This document shows, in pieces, positions 25,524 to 33,822 of a DNA stretch of 64,000 nucleotides; position 1 is the stretch's first letter, and each line of letters begins with the position of its first letter. The notes below the pieces were generated by a model that was not told the origin of the DNA, ran no database searches, and saw only the letters and a program-made list of their open reading frames with translations. The stretch lies in NCBI GenBank assembly GCA_900553185.1, contig USCT01000002.1, positions 62,001 through 126,000 on the forward strand. The letters run 5' to 3'. The translations under genes and the position numbers were made by a program. Origin of the DNA: an uncultured Bacteroides sp. (GTDB lineage: Bacteria > Bacteroidota > Bacteroidia > Bacteroidales > Bacteroidaceae).

Positions 25524-26837
25524 ATGAAAACATATTATATCAGATTAATTACAATATTAGGTTTATCAATAATATTACTGGTTCAGTTTGTATGGTTAGC
25601 AAATTCATACAACTTTGTCAAGGATGAACTGAAGATTAAATCTACCAATATGCTGGAGCAGGCTATTATGGAAGAAACGTTCTCCAGATTACAAAATTTA
25701 CCGATTGGAACTAAGGTTCAAAGTAGAACAGAGGAAGATAAAAATAGAAATGTTCCTGAGTTTGTTTATATGCAAGAATCTTTGGAACAACTAAAAAGTC
25801 CAATAATACTTGACTCTATTAATCATATATACAAACAGTTATTATTGAAGAATAACTATCCAAGCGAATGTATGATATCTATTTCGAAAAAAGATACCAT
25901 CGTACAGTATATCGGGAATAAACCTTCCTCATTATTTTCTTTACAAACAGATAAAGTACCTCTAAGAAAAGATTATTCCATAGTTATACAGGCTCAATTC
26001 GTAAACCCCAATAACCTTTTTTTCGGAAAGATGGGGCTACTCCTTATATCTACAACTATACTTCTCATTTTTGTTGTATTCTGCATAATCTATCAAGTAA
26101 GGATAATATCAAAAATGAATAAGATATCCCAAATCCGTGAGGATTTCTCATACGCCATGGTGCATGACATGAAAACACCCCTAAGTACTATTATGATGGT
26201 ACAGGATATGCTGGAAAGCGGAAGACTTGATTCCAAACCGGAGATAAAGAACAAATATATGAGTATAGCAAAAAGCGAGGCAGATCATCTGTTTGCTCTC
26301 ACCAACAAGATACTGACCATCTCAAAGCTGGAGAACCATAAACTGGAGATGAACAAAACAGAAGTCGAGCTTACACCGATAATAGAGAAACTGACTGATA
26401 AATTCAAGGCCAAAGCACAGAAACCTGTAAACTTTATCATCAGCTTGCAGGCCAAAACAGCTTATGCAGACAACGATTACCTTGGGGAAGTAATAAGCAA
26501 TCTGATTGACAATGCCATCAAGTACTCAAAGGAGAGTGTGGAAATTAACATCACGTCTGAAGAAAGCGAACGCTACACCATCCTGAAAGTACGAGACAAT
26601 GGTCTGGGTATATCCGAAGCCGACCAGAAAATCATTTTCCAGAAATATGAACGTGCAGCGGCGGCAAAGCGCAGCCGCAGAAACGGAGCTTCAGGATTCG
26701 GACTGGGCCTGAACTTTGTTGACCAGGTGATAAAAGCGCATGATGGAAGAATATTCGTCAACAGCACAGAAGGAGAATTTACGGAATTTACCATATATCT
26801 GCCGCTTGAAAATCCTGACAACAGTCATATCAGATAA
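25524..26837 (+). CDS. Membrane sensor histidine kinase (first of two paralogues)
   Basis: 437 residues. A membrane segment at about 7-27, a sensor region of about 140 residues, and a second membrane segment at about 171-195. The HisKA dimerisation domain contains the phospho-acceptor H214 in YAMVHDMKTPLS. The ATPase domain has the N box (SNLIDNAIKYS), G1 box (VRDNGLGIS) and G2 box (GASGFGLGLNF). It resembles the RprX type of Bacteroides kinases. It autophosphorylates at the inner membrane and passes the phosphate to an OmpR-type regulator; the only intact one nearby is at 29975. No regulator gene follows it directly. It is close in sequence to the kinase at 27984, especially after the His. 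Confidence 0.92.
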   Translation: MKTYYIRLITILGLSIILLVQFVWLANSYNFVKDELKIKSTNMLEQAIMEETFSRLQNLPIGTKVQSRTEEDKNRNVPEFVYMQESLEQLKSPIILDSINHIYKQLLLKNNYPSECMISISKKDTIVQYIGNKPSSLFSLQTDKVPLRKDYSIVIQAQFVNPNNLFFGKMGLLLISTTILLIFVVFCIIYQVRIISKMNKISQIREDFSYAMVHDMKTPLSTIMMVQDMLESGRLDSKPEIKNKYMSIAKSEADHLFALTNKILTISKLENHKLEMNKTEVELTPIIEKLTDKFKAKAQKPVNFIISLQAKTAYADNDYLGEVISNLIDNAIKYSKESVEINITSEESERYTILKVRDNGLGISEADQKIIFQKYERAAAAKRSRRNGASGFGLGLNFVDQVIKAHDGRIFVNSTEGEFTEFTIYLPLENPDNSHIR

Positions 26838-26890
26838 AGCACAATGCTGTTTATCACAGCGATAATATCATTATAATGTATATCCATAAA

Positions 26891-26933
26891 AATCTCTGAT
26901 ATCCGGTACAAACCATACAGAATATCAGAGATT
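26891..26933 (-). terminator. Terminator of the 26970-27824 membrane-protein operon
   Basis: A perfect 12-bp inverted repeat (AATCTCTGATAT and complement), 19-nt loop, placed 37 bp after the stop of the small membrane gene and between two convergent genes. It is the second member of the ATCCCTGATA-type hairpins in this region. Confidence 0.75.
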
Positions 26934-26969
26934 ATAGAGTTAAGCTTCTAAGAGAGAATTTGAAGGATT

Positions 26970-27188
26970 TTATTTGGTCTTTTTTACTGTTTTACTGTTA
27001 TGATACAGCCAGAGTATGAGCAGATAACACACTGGCAATATCCATACACTCTTTACTTTCGTAAAAACATAAAACAGGATGGCAGCGATACCGATAAGAA
27101 ACAGACACCGGAACGGTCCGATGCCTGCAAATAGACGCACAATCTGTTTTGAGCGTAGATTCATATAGAGTAACAAACTCTCTGTCAT
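26970..27188 (-). CDS. Small two-segment membrane protein
   Basis: 72 residues with two hydrophobic segments (about 24-42 and 47-61) and a basic tail (HNSKTVKKTK). No family recognised. It starts 12 bp after the stop of the 27201-27824 gene, so the two form an operon under the site-4 promoter. It is likely an inner-membrane protein acting with its partner. Confidence 0.65.
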   Translation of the reverse strand: MTESLLLYMNLRSKQIVRLFAGIGPFRCLFLIGIAAILFYVFTKVKSVWILPVCYLLILWLYHNSKTVKKTK

Positions 27189-27200
27189 AATCTCGGATAG

Positions 27201-27824
27201 TTATTCTCTGTCTGCCTTATATCTGCACAAAGCCTGTCCGCTGTAATGGCGTAGTCTCCATACGAGACTGGTTTCATCAAAGAAGAACATTATTGATAAA
27301 AGACCAAAGTAACATATAGAAATATCACCTATTATAAAACCTAACAGCAAAGGGATATATCCGCATACACAATGTGCAAGGATATTAGCTATACGGAAAT
27401 GAATTATCCTCACATCTCCCTTATAAAAGAAACGTATGGTATGGTAACGCTTGTTATATATTACCGATAATTTTCTATATGAATTAGGATTGACAATAAT
27501 ATAAACGACAGCCTGAATTAACCAGTTCAATAATATACCACAGAGTACACTGAAAAAGATTACATATTTTCCTTTAGTGAAATAATTCTCTGAAGTTACA
27601 TTCAGACTGTCAGTTCCATAAATGGCAGAAAACAGCCACATCGTAACTGGCAGAATAATAATGAATGCCACAATTGCTTTTAGATTTATTCGTTTAGGTT
27701 CTGTGAAGTCTATCATTACTTCCTCCCCTTCAGGCCCTCTTCCGTACGAAATCAATGTTCCTTTTCCGGATGACTGTCCACTAAAATATTTCTTAAACGC
27801 TTTCATATCTATTGCTTTTTTCAT
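27201..27824 (-). CDS. Membrane protein of unknown function, possible DUF3267 relative
   Basis: 207 residues with about four membrane segments (near 53-70, 90-110, 150-168 and 172-188). The layout vaguely recalls DUF3267 membrane proteins, but their zincin HExxH motif is not present: the matching region reads WLIQAVVYI. The ATG at 27824 (MKKAIDMKAF) is used; a start at 27866 would add a hydrophobic stretch lying inside the likely leader. The promoter has a TATATTTG -7 box and the triple GTTATC repeat. First gene of a two-gene operon. Confidence 0.6.
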   Translation of the reverse strand: MKKAIDMKAFKKYFSGQSSGKGTLISYGRGPEGEEVMIDFTEPKRINLKAIVAFIIILPVTMWLFSAIYGTDSLNVTSENYFTKGKYVIFFSVLCGILLNWLIQAVVYIIVNPNSYRKLSVIYNKRYHTIRFFYKGDVRIIHFRIANILAHCVCGYIPLLLGFIIGDISICYFGLLSIMFFFDETSLVWRLRHYSGQALCRYKADRE

Positions 27825-27843
27825 CTTATTCTTTATCACACTA

Positions 27844-27901
27844 CAAATATAAAGTGATACAATCAAATCATTTGTTATCCTTATGTTATCTTTACGTTAA
27901 G
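27844..27901 (-). promoter_or_regulatory. Promoter with triple GTTATC repeat, site 4
   Basis: GTTATC at 27874-27879 and 27885-27890, GTTAAG at 27896-27901, 11 bp apart. The minus-strand -7 box TATATTTG lies at 27844-27851, 30 bp from the repeats. The repeats are also 38 bp upstream of the plus-strand -7 box (TATATTTG, 27939-27946) of the second histidine kinase, so one site could act on both divergent units. Confidence 0.82.
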
Positions 27902-27983
27902 ACTTCGATGTTTCGATTCATGTTAGTAACCCAATTATTATATTTGCACTGAAAAACCATTAAAAAGTCATATAATATCATAC

Positions 27984-29300
27984 ATGAAGACTTCAAAACG
28001 TAAGAAAAACATATTATTCATCACCATACTGTCTATCGTAGGACTTATCGGGGCTATGGCTTTGCAGATGATATGGATATACAATTCGTATGAACTGATA
28101 AAAAACGACATTCTGAATGAAGGTTATGCAACCATTGAAAAAGCCTTGGAGGAAGAGGGGAATATGAGATTTGGGAAAACTCCCAAAGGAACAGAAATCA
28201 TGAGTGGACCTACAAACGACACCATTCCTCCAATGACCTATTTTTATGAACGGCTTTCAGACATGGGATATCCGATATCGTTACACAATCTTGATTCCAT
28301 TACTGCCGAATTATTAATACAAAACGGATTAGGGAACAAATATTATATAGACATTATAAATTTAAAGACGGGAGAAAAGATAAACGGTATCGGCACCCAA
28401 AAAGAACCGTCTTTTATGGCTGTCAAACCCAAATACTTTCCAATCCGATCGGATTATACACAGGTTGTTCAGCTCATCATCACCAATCCCAATAAGACTT
28501 TCTTAGAGCGTATGGGCCTGATGCTTGCCGGCACATTCATCATCATGCTGCTCGTAATCGTCAGCATCAGCTATCAGGTAAGATTCATTTCACGCTTCGA
28601 GAAGATTTTCCAGATTCGCGAAGACTTCTCATACGCCATGATACACGACATGAAAACACCGCTCACATCCATCATCATGGCGCTGAAGTTCCTCAGAAGC
28701 GGAAAGCTTGACAACAGGCAGGAAATGAAGGACAAATACTTCGACATTGCCGAGAACGAAGCAGACCATCTGCTTACTCTTACAAATAAAGTGCTGACCA
28801 TATCCAAGCTGGAGAACCATAAACTGGAGATGAACAGAACAGAAGTTGAGCTTACTCCTATAATAGAAAAACTGACCGAGAAATTCAAGGCGAAATCGCA
28901 AAAGACGGTGAATTTTATTACAGATATAAAAGCCGAAACAGCTTATGCCGATGCTGAATATCTGGAAGAGGTACTCAGCAACTTGATAGACAATTCCGTA
29001 AAATATTCGGGTGAGAGCGTGGAGATAAGAATAAGCACAGCACGGGATGACAGATATACCGTAATAAAAATTCATGACAATGGTTTTGGAATATCCGATA
29101 AAGATATTCATCTTATTTTCCGAAAGTTTGAACGTGCATCAGCCGTTAAGCGTAACCGCCGGAATGGTGCCTCCGGTTTCGGACTCGGACTGAATTTCGT
29201 TGATCAAGTGGTTGAAGCACATCACGGAAAAATATTTGTTTCCAGTATAGAAGGTGAGTTCACGGAATTCACAATCTATCTGCCCCTTATTGAATCTTAA
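27984..29300 (+). CDS. Membrane sensor histidine kinase (second paralogue)
   Basis: 438 residues with the same layout as the kinase at 25524: membrane segments at about 9-30 and 178-202, a sensor region between them, phospho-acceptor H221 in YAMIHDMKTPLT, N box SNLIDNSVKYS, G1 box IHDNGFGIS and G2 box GASGFGLGLNF. The sensor regions differ much more than the kinase cores, so the two probably sense different signals. The regulator that should follow has been reduced to 21 codons at 29340, leaving the kinase without an adjacent partner except the intact regulator at 29975. Confidence 0.92.
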   Translation: MKTSKRKKNILFITILSIVGLIGAMALQMIWIYNSYELIKNDILNEGYATIEKALEEEGNMRFGKTPKGTEIMSGPTNDTIPPMTYFYERLSDMGYPISLHNLDSITAELLIQNGLGNKYYIDIINLKTGEKINGIGTQKEPSFMAVKPKYFPIRSDYTQVVQLIITNPNKTFLERMGLMLAGTFIIMLLVIVSISYQVRFISRFEKIFQIREDFSYAMIHDMKTPLTSIIMALKFLRSGKLDNRQEMKDKYFDIAENEADHLLTLTNKVLTISKLENHKLEMNRTEVELTPIIEKLTEKFKAKSQKTVNFITDIKAETAYADAEYLEEVLSNLIDNSVKYSGESVEIRISTARDDRYTVIKIHDNGFGISDKDIHLIFRKFERASAVKRNRRNGASGFGLGLNFVDQVVEAHHGKIFVSSIEGEFTEFTIYLPLIES

Positions 29301-29339
29301 TAAAAACATGAATATATTTGTAATATAAAAATTGAAGAT

Positions 29340-29405
29340 ATGATCAAACTATTATTGGTTGAAAATGATACTAACCTTTCATATATAGTCCAGAGCGGAC
29401 TATAA
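29340..29405 (+). pseudogene. Response regulator remnant (first 21 codons)
   Basis: Starting 40 bp after the kinase stop, the frame reads MIKLLLVENDTNLSYIVQSGL and ends at TAA. The intact regulator at 29975 begins MIKLLLVEDNKSLAYIVKSGL, so 16 of 21 residues agree. The receiver-domain Asp and the DNA-binding domain are gone, and no further regulator sequence is seen up to 29974. Confidence 0.85.
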
Positions 29406-29974
29406 TACTTATTCAAAATATTCTTTTCAAATGTCTTCTCGAAATGATGATTTATCGTGAAGTCCAATTGTAAGATAGCTCATGTGCCCATAACTCAAAA
29501 TGGTTGGAGTTTATTATCAAGATATTCTGGTTCAGTTCTAAGGAACAATCTTGAAAATACATGTCTGTTTACGAATCTGTGTATTTCGTGGGCTGCGTTT
29601 GTGTCTTGATTATAATTGTCTTTTGTTATAGCTGTCTTTTCAGAAAGAAATGTTATCTTTGCAAGTGAGATAAAAAGTTATTTGAAAGCATGAGAAAATA
29701 TGGCGGTTCGGAACATTTCGGCTTTTTCTTATCCATTGCCTGTTCTCGTGCGAGTTTTATCTAATCTATTGATAATCAAATAAAACCTACTTGATTACAA
29801 TAAATATAGCGAAAGATTCGGAAAAACCAAATCTTAATTATAAAAAACAATCCACAGAAATCCCTGTCACCGGAATACATAATCATCCCTCCCTCATAAA
29901 ACACAAAAAAGACTTTCAATTATACAGCATATTCCACATATTTCAATACCTTTGCCTCATAATCACGAAAAACT
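29406..29974. other. Intergenic stretch between regulator remnant and intact regulator
   Basis: 570 bp with no supported gene. There is a promoter-like TATCTTTG at 29654-29661 followed by an ATG at 29690 opening a 24-codon frame (MRKYGGSEHFGFFLSIAC...), which may be a leader or chance. A TACCTTTG -7 box at 29947-29954 lies just before the intact regulator. The region is AT-rich and probably the scar of a deletion. Confidence 0.55.
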
Positions 29975-30673
29975 ATGATAAAACTATTATTGGTAGAAGA
30001 CAACAAGAGCCTTGCATACATCGTAAAGTCAGGACTTGAAGACATCATCGGAGGCTACGAAGTCATTACAGCCTACAACGGGAAAGAAGGACTGGAAGCC
30101 TGGAAGGAACATCATCCCGACATCATCATATCAGACATCGACATGCCCGTCATGGACGGCTTCGAAATGGTACGCCAAATCCGGAAAACCGACAGCGACA
30201 CACCTATTCTTTTCGCATCGGCCCTTACCTCGCCCAAGAACGTGAGAAAAGGATACGAGGTCGGTGTAAACAATTATGTAAAGAAACCGTTCATCCCCGA
30301 TGAACTGGATGCGCACCTGCACGCCATTCTGAAGATGAAGAAAGGAACCAAGACCCGCAACGAAGAAGGCCTGTGCCGGTTCGGCAACTATACGTTGGAC
30401 ACCGATCAGGCTACCTTACACAACCATGAATCCGGAAAATCGACAACACTTACTGCCCGCGAAGCACAAATACTCCAACTGCTGGCCGAAAACCAAGGAG
30501 AAGTGGTGAGAAGAGAAGCCATTCTCGACCGTTGCTGGAACAAGGAAGACGATTATTTCGCCTCACGCAGTCTGGACGTATTCGTCAGCAAGCTCCGCAA
30601 GCTGTTCGAGACTGATTCCCAGATTGAAATCAAGACCGTGAGAGGAATCGGGCTGAAACTGATTTCCAAATAG
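29975..30673 (+). CDS. OmpR-family response regulator
   Basis: 232 residues. Receiver domain: acidic pair E8-D9 (LLVEDN), phospho-acceptor D54 in IISDIDMPVMDG, the conserved Thr/Ser region FASAL and Lys in VKKPF. A winged-helix DNA-binding domain follows (about 130-230: LTAREAQILQLLAENQGEVVRREAILDRCW and SLDVFVSKLRKLF ... IKTVRGIGLKL), typical of OmpR/PhoB. It is the only intact regulator near the two kinases and is the best candidate to bind the triple GTTATC repeats. It has its own -7 box (29947-29954) and a strong terminator. Confidence 0.95.
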   Translation: MIKLLLVEDNKSLAYIVKSGLEDIIGGYEVITAYNGKEGLEAWKEHHPDIIISDIDMPVMDGFEMVRQIRKTDSDTPILFASALTSPKNVRKGYEVGVNNYVKKPFIPDELDAHLHAILKMKKGTKTRNEEGLCRFGNYTLDTDQATLHNHESGKSTTLTAREAQILQLLAENQGEVVRREAILDRCWNKEDDYFASRSLDVFVSKLRKLFETDSQIEIKTVRGIGLKLISK

Positions 30674-30737
30674 GAATTGACTCACACACGGCAAACAGGA
30701 TAATACAAAATCCTCTTCTACCTGCGGAACTTACCAA

Positions 30738-30787
30738 CAGAAATCCCTGATACACCATCTTTTTATACGGCATATCAGGGATTTCTG
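30738..30787 (+). terminator. Terminator of the response regulator gene
   Basis: A perfect 15-bp inverted repeat (CAGAAATCCCTGATA and complement) with a 20-nt loop, 65 bp after the stop. It is the third copy of the ATCCCTGATA-type hairpin in this region. Confidence 0.78.
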
Positions 30788-30844
30788 CGGGTCATGTTCT
30801 GTCTTCATTCAGGCCGCAGGCCATAAACTCAGTCTGCATAAACT

Positions 30845-31270
30845 TCATTCATGCAACTCATCCGGATACGGCAAAAGTTTACCGTCTGATTTCAAGGAGC
30901 AGGTATTGCCGGTAACAATCTCTATAACGGTAAGGCCATCCTTGTCATGTGGTGTCAGTTCCAGGCAGAAAGCCTTCCTTGTCAGGAAGTCGAACTCGCA
31001 CTATTCAAACAATTCCTCGTTACTGCAACCGAATCCCTCCTTCAAGACAGACATTCCTACGAGTATACGGATTGAGTCATTCGGACGGTCACTCCTATTA
31101 CCTTCCGGAAACAAAGATTTGAATATCTCCTCGTCAATCTTAGTCGTTACGAGGCTATGGATATGCATGCGTTGGAGTCAGAATATTTTCTTTGAAGCAC
31201 GACTACCTAACTGCACTGAAGGAACCATGAACATGTCCAACAGAGGATTCGGATCGGTTTTCTTGAACAT
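30845..31270 (-). pseudogene. IS1182-type transposase remnant
   Basis: From the ATG at 31270 the frame reads MFKKTDPNPLLDMFMVPSVQ, then GSRASKKIF and a TGA, the N-terminus of Bacteroides IS1182-like transposases. Further on, in other frames, come TKIDEEIFKSLFPEGN, SIRILVGMSVLKEGFGCSNEELFE and an in-frame TAG, then CEFDFLTRKAFCLEL. The remaining 35 codons (to a TGA near 30847) do not fit the family, and the catalytic part is missing. A heavily mutated fragment. Confidence 0.8.
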
Positions 31271-31517
31271 TCTCTATCTGTTGATGGATAGTTTAAAGGT
31301 AAGAAAATAATTCCAGATAACAACTTTATTCTGAGATCGTTTTAGGGATAAATAAACATTTAAAACATGCTTATTTTTTAAATGGACTCAATTGATAGTT
31401 TATGGCAAGCATAGATTTGCCTGACTCAAAACATCAAGACAAGTTCCAAAAGGAAACAGAAAGTTTCTTATTAATATCATTTATGAAGCCATATTTCGGC
31501 AAACGCATTTTATTTTA

Positions 31518-31525
31518 TATCTTTG
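31518..31525 (+). promoter_or_regulatory. -7 promoter box of the small lipoprotein gene
   Basis: TATCTTTG fits TAnnTTTG exactly and lies 26 bp upstream of the ATG at 31552, giving a very short leader. Confidence 0.65.
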
Positions 31526-31551
31526 AAAAGATACACAGAAAACCCAAAGCT

Positions 31552-31737
31552 ATGAAAACGAAACATTTTTTAGGACTGTGCACGCTGCTATGCGGCCTGC
31601 TGATCGGTTCATCCTGTATCGTTCAGCGTACAGGCCCCAAATCTCCTTCCCACAAGGTAGAACACCCACATAAGAAAAAGAAACACCACAAAAAGCATAA
31701 AGTCAAAACTCCACCCCCCCCACAACAACACTGGTAA
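31552..31737 (+). CDS. Small His/Lys-rich lipoprotein
   Basis: 61 residues. The signal peptide MKTKHFLGLCTLLCGLLIGSSC ends in a lipobox Cys at residue 22. After it come 39 residues, about half of them His, Lys or Pro (VEHPHKKKKHHKKHKVKTPPPPQQHW, read as VEHPHKKKKHHKKHK then VKTPPPPQQHW). The ATG at 31552 is chosen over an upstream in-frame start because it begins the signal peptide and follows the -7 box at a normal distance. The basic, histidine-rich tail might bind metal or an anionic surface; no family is recognised. Confidence 0.7.
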   Translation: MKTKHFLGLCTLLCGLLIGSSCIVQRTGPKSPSHKVEHPHKKKKHHKKHKVKTPPPPQQHW

Positions 31738-31786
31738 AAGACTGTTTATTCCCAACACGGAAAATATCAGCGTCCATAGAAAACAG

Positions 31787-31819
31787 ACAGTCCCCACCAG
31801 CATAACTGACGGGGACTGT
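31787..31819 (-). terminator. Terminator between the small lipoprotein and HU genes
   Basis: A perfect 9-bp stem (ACAGTCCCC and GGGGACTGT) with a 15-nt loop, 21 bp after the HU stop on the minus strand and exiting into CTGTTTTC. It may serve both converging genes. Confidence 0.78.
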
Positions 31820-31839
31820 GCAGCATAAAAAAAAAGCGT

Positions 31840-32112
31840 TTATTTCATCATGCTTTCAAACTCTTTCGACGGCTTGAAAGCAGGAATGTTATGAGCCGGA
31901 ACAATCATGGTGGTGTTCTTCGAAATATTTCTGGCTGTCTTCTCAGCACGCTGCTTCACGATAAAACTACCAAATCCACGAAGATAAACATTCTCTTCTT
32001 TCTCCAATGAACTTTTTACTTCTGTCATGAAACTTTCAATTACAGCCAATACAGTTTGCTTGTCAACACCAGTCTTGTTGGCGATTTCCTTAACGATCTC
32101 TGCTTTTGTCAT
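31840..32112 (-). CDS. HU-family DNA-binding protein
   Basis: 90 residues, the standard HU length. N-terminal dimerisation helices (MTKAEIVKEIANKTGVDKQTVL) are followed by the beta-arm region with LRGFGSFIVKQRAEKTARNI and the arm-tip Pro in PAHNIPAFKPSKEF, where bacterial HU/IHF proteins insert a proline into the minor groove. It is a nucleoid architectural protein. A TACTTTTG -7 box lies at 32138-32145 (minus strand). The rest of 32146-32451 is AT-rich with nothing else seen. Confidence 0.95.
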   Translation of the reverse strand: MTKAEIVKEIANKTGVDKQTVLAVIESFMTEVKSSLEKEENVYLRGFGSFIVKQRAEKTARNISKNTTMIVPAHNIPAFKPSKEFESMMK

Positions 32113-32451
32113 AGTCTAATTTTTAATAGTTTAGTGACAAAAGTACAGAAAATTCTCATACGAACCACAGTTACCCAGTTTTTTTTTGTGGTTTTTTTTT
32201 CATGCAGACCCTCTACAAACATTTCCTACAGATACACAGCATAATCTGTATTAAAAACTTATAAATTTACGAATCGATAAATTAAATACGCTTAAAAGTT
32301 CTTTTTTCAAAACAATTAAGCACAAATCCGATCCAACCAAACCCATATATTTAAAAAGAAAACGATGCTTTCCTCCATCCAAAAGGAAATCCCGCCTTTT
32401 CTTCGACAAAAAAAACGGGATTCAACAAAAATAATTAATGCAAAAATTTTA

Positions 32452-33792
32452 TCAACGTTCTGAAATCGGAGTGTAATCCACCTCCTCCAATACGTTCTTA
32501 TAAGCCGGACGAATAATCCGACGGCCTTCGAAATTCAATTCTTCAATACGGTGAGCCGTCCATCCTACAATACGCGCCATCGCAAACAGTGGAGTATAGA
32601 TTTCCTGAGGCAGTCCCATCAGCTCATAAATAAAACCGGAATAGAAATCTACGTTTGAGCACACCTGCTTCTTGTCTCCCTTAACTTTCTTGAAACAAGC
32701 GATGGCACGCTGTTCAAGTAATTCCAGGAATGCGAATTCCTTCTCGCAGCCTTTCTCTGCCACCAGTTCGCCGGCCAGTTCCTTGAGCAGCATGGACCGG
32801 GGATCGGAAATGGTATAAACAGCATGACCGATACCGTAAATAAGACCACTCTTATCGTAGGCCTCTTTATTGAGCATACGTATCAGGTACGTATCAATTT
32901 CGTCTATATTCGTCCAGTCGGAAATTACTTCCTTCAAGTGATGAAACATTTTTACGACCTGGATATTGGCTCCTCCATGCAACGGGCCCTTCAGCGAACC
33001 GATACCGGCCGCAATGCTGGAATATGTATCGGTACGGGTGGAACTGGTTACACGCACCGTAAAGGTAGAGTTGTTACCTCCACCGTGTTCGGCCTGCAAT
33101 ACCAGCAACAGATCGAGCATACGCGCTTCGAGCGGCGTAAAATCTTTTTTCATCATATACAGAAAATTCTCAGCCAATGACAGATTTTCATGCGGATGGC
33201 GAATATGCAACGAACGTCCCTGGGTACTATGCCGGTAAATATTATAGGCATACGCTATAATGGTAGGAAATTTCGAAATGAGCTCGATGGACTGACGCAT
33301 CAGATTATCGCGGGAAATATCATCCGGGTTGGGATCGAAAGTATACATTTCGAGTACACTACGTGCCAGAATATTCATGATATTCTGTCCTTCCAGGTCA
33401 ATGATATTCATCGTAGTCTTCTTATCCAGCGGCATATTGTCGTTTATCAGTTCCTTAAACGAACTAAGCTGTTCGCTGTCAGGCAACTCTCCTGAAAGCA
33501 GAAGATAAGCCACCTCTTCAAAACCAAACCGCTTTTCCCTCAGCAATGCATGTGCGATATCTTCCAGATCATATCCCCGGTAAAACAATTTTCCCGGAAT
33601 CGGTTTCAATCCCTTATCCGTACGTTCATATCCCACTACGTTGCCGATCTTGGTCAATCCGACCAAGACTCCTGTGCCATCTTCATTACGCAAGCCACGC
33701 TTCACATTGAACTTTGTAAAAAGTTCATTGTCAATACGGCAAGCGTGTTTGGCACATTCCGACAGCTTATAAACGATATACTCCTTTTTCAT
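32452..33792 (-). CDS. gltA: Citrate synthase
   Basis: 446 residues. It condenses acetyl-CoA and oxaloacetate to citrate. Family marks are the fold start LFYRGYDLEDIAHALL, AEHGGGNNSTFTVRVTSS with the catalytic His, GPLHGGANIQVVKM, and the C-terminal YGIGHAVYTISDPR and DFYSGFIYELMG. It is the last gene of the operon aconitase - isocitrate dehydrogenase - citrate synthase, 30 bp after the previous stop. Together these make 2-oxoglutarate, the oxidative branch used by Bacteroides for glutamate synthesis. Confidence 0.95.
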   Translation of the reverse strand: MKKEYIVYKLSECAKHACRIDNELFTKFNVKRGLRNEDGTGVLVGLTKIGNVVGYERTDKGLKPIPGKLFYRGYDLEDIAHALLREKRFGFEEVAYLLLSGELPDSEQLSSFKELINDNMPLDKKTTMNIIDLEGQNIMNILARSVLEMYTFDPNPDDISRDNLMRQSIELISKFPTIIAYAYNIYRHSTQGRSLHIRHPHENLSLAENFLYMMKKDFTPLEARMLDLLLVLQAEHGGGNNSTFTVRVTSSTRTDTYSSIAAGIGSLKGPLHGGANIQVVKMFHHLKEVISDWTNIDEIDTYLIRMLNKEAYDKSGLIYGIGHAVYTISDPRSMLLKELAGELVAEKGCEKEFAFLELLEQRAIACFKKVKGDKKQVCSNVDFYSGFIYELMGLPQEIYTPLFAMARIVGWTAHRIEELNFEGRRIIRPAYKNVLEEVDYTPISER

Positions 33793-33822
33793 AACTATAC
33801 TTCAACAATAAAACAATTAATA

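Noticed and set aside
29791..30039. Plus-strand frame overlapping the start of the response regulator
   Set aside because: Overlaps the regulator gene and its promoter, with no signal or family pattern.
30906..31310. Plus-strand frame of 134 codons
   Set aside because: Antisense of a recognisable, heavily mutated IS1182 transposase.
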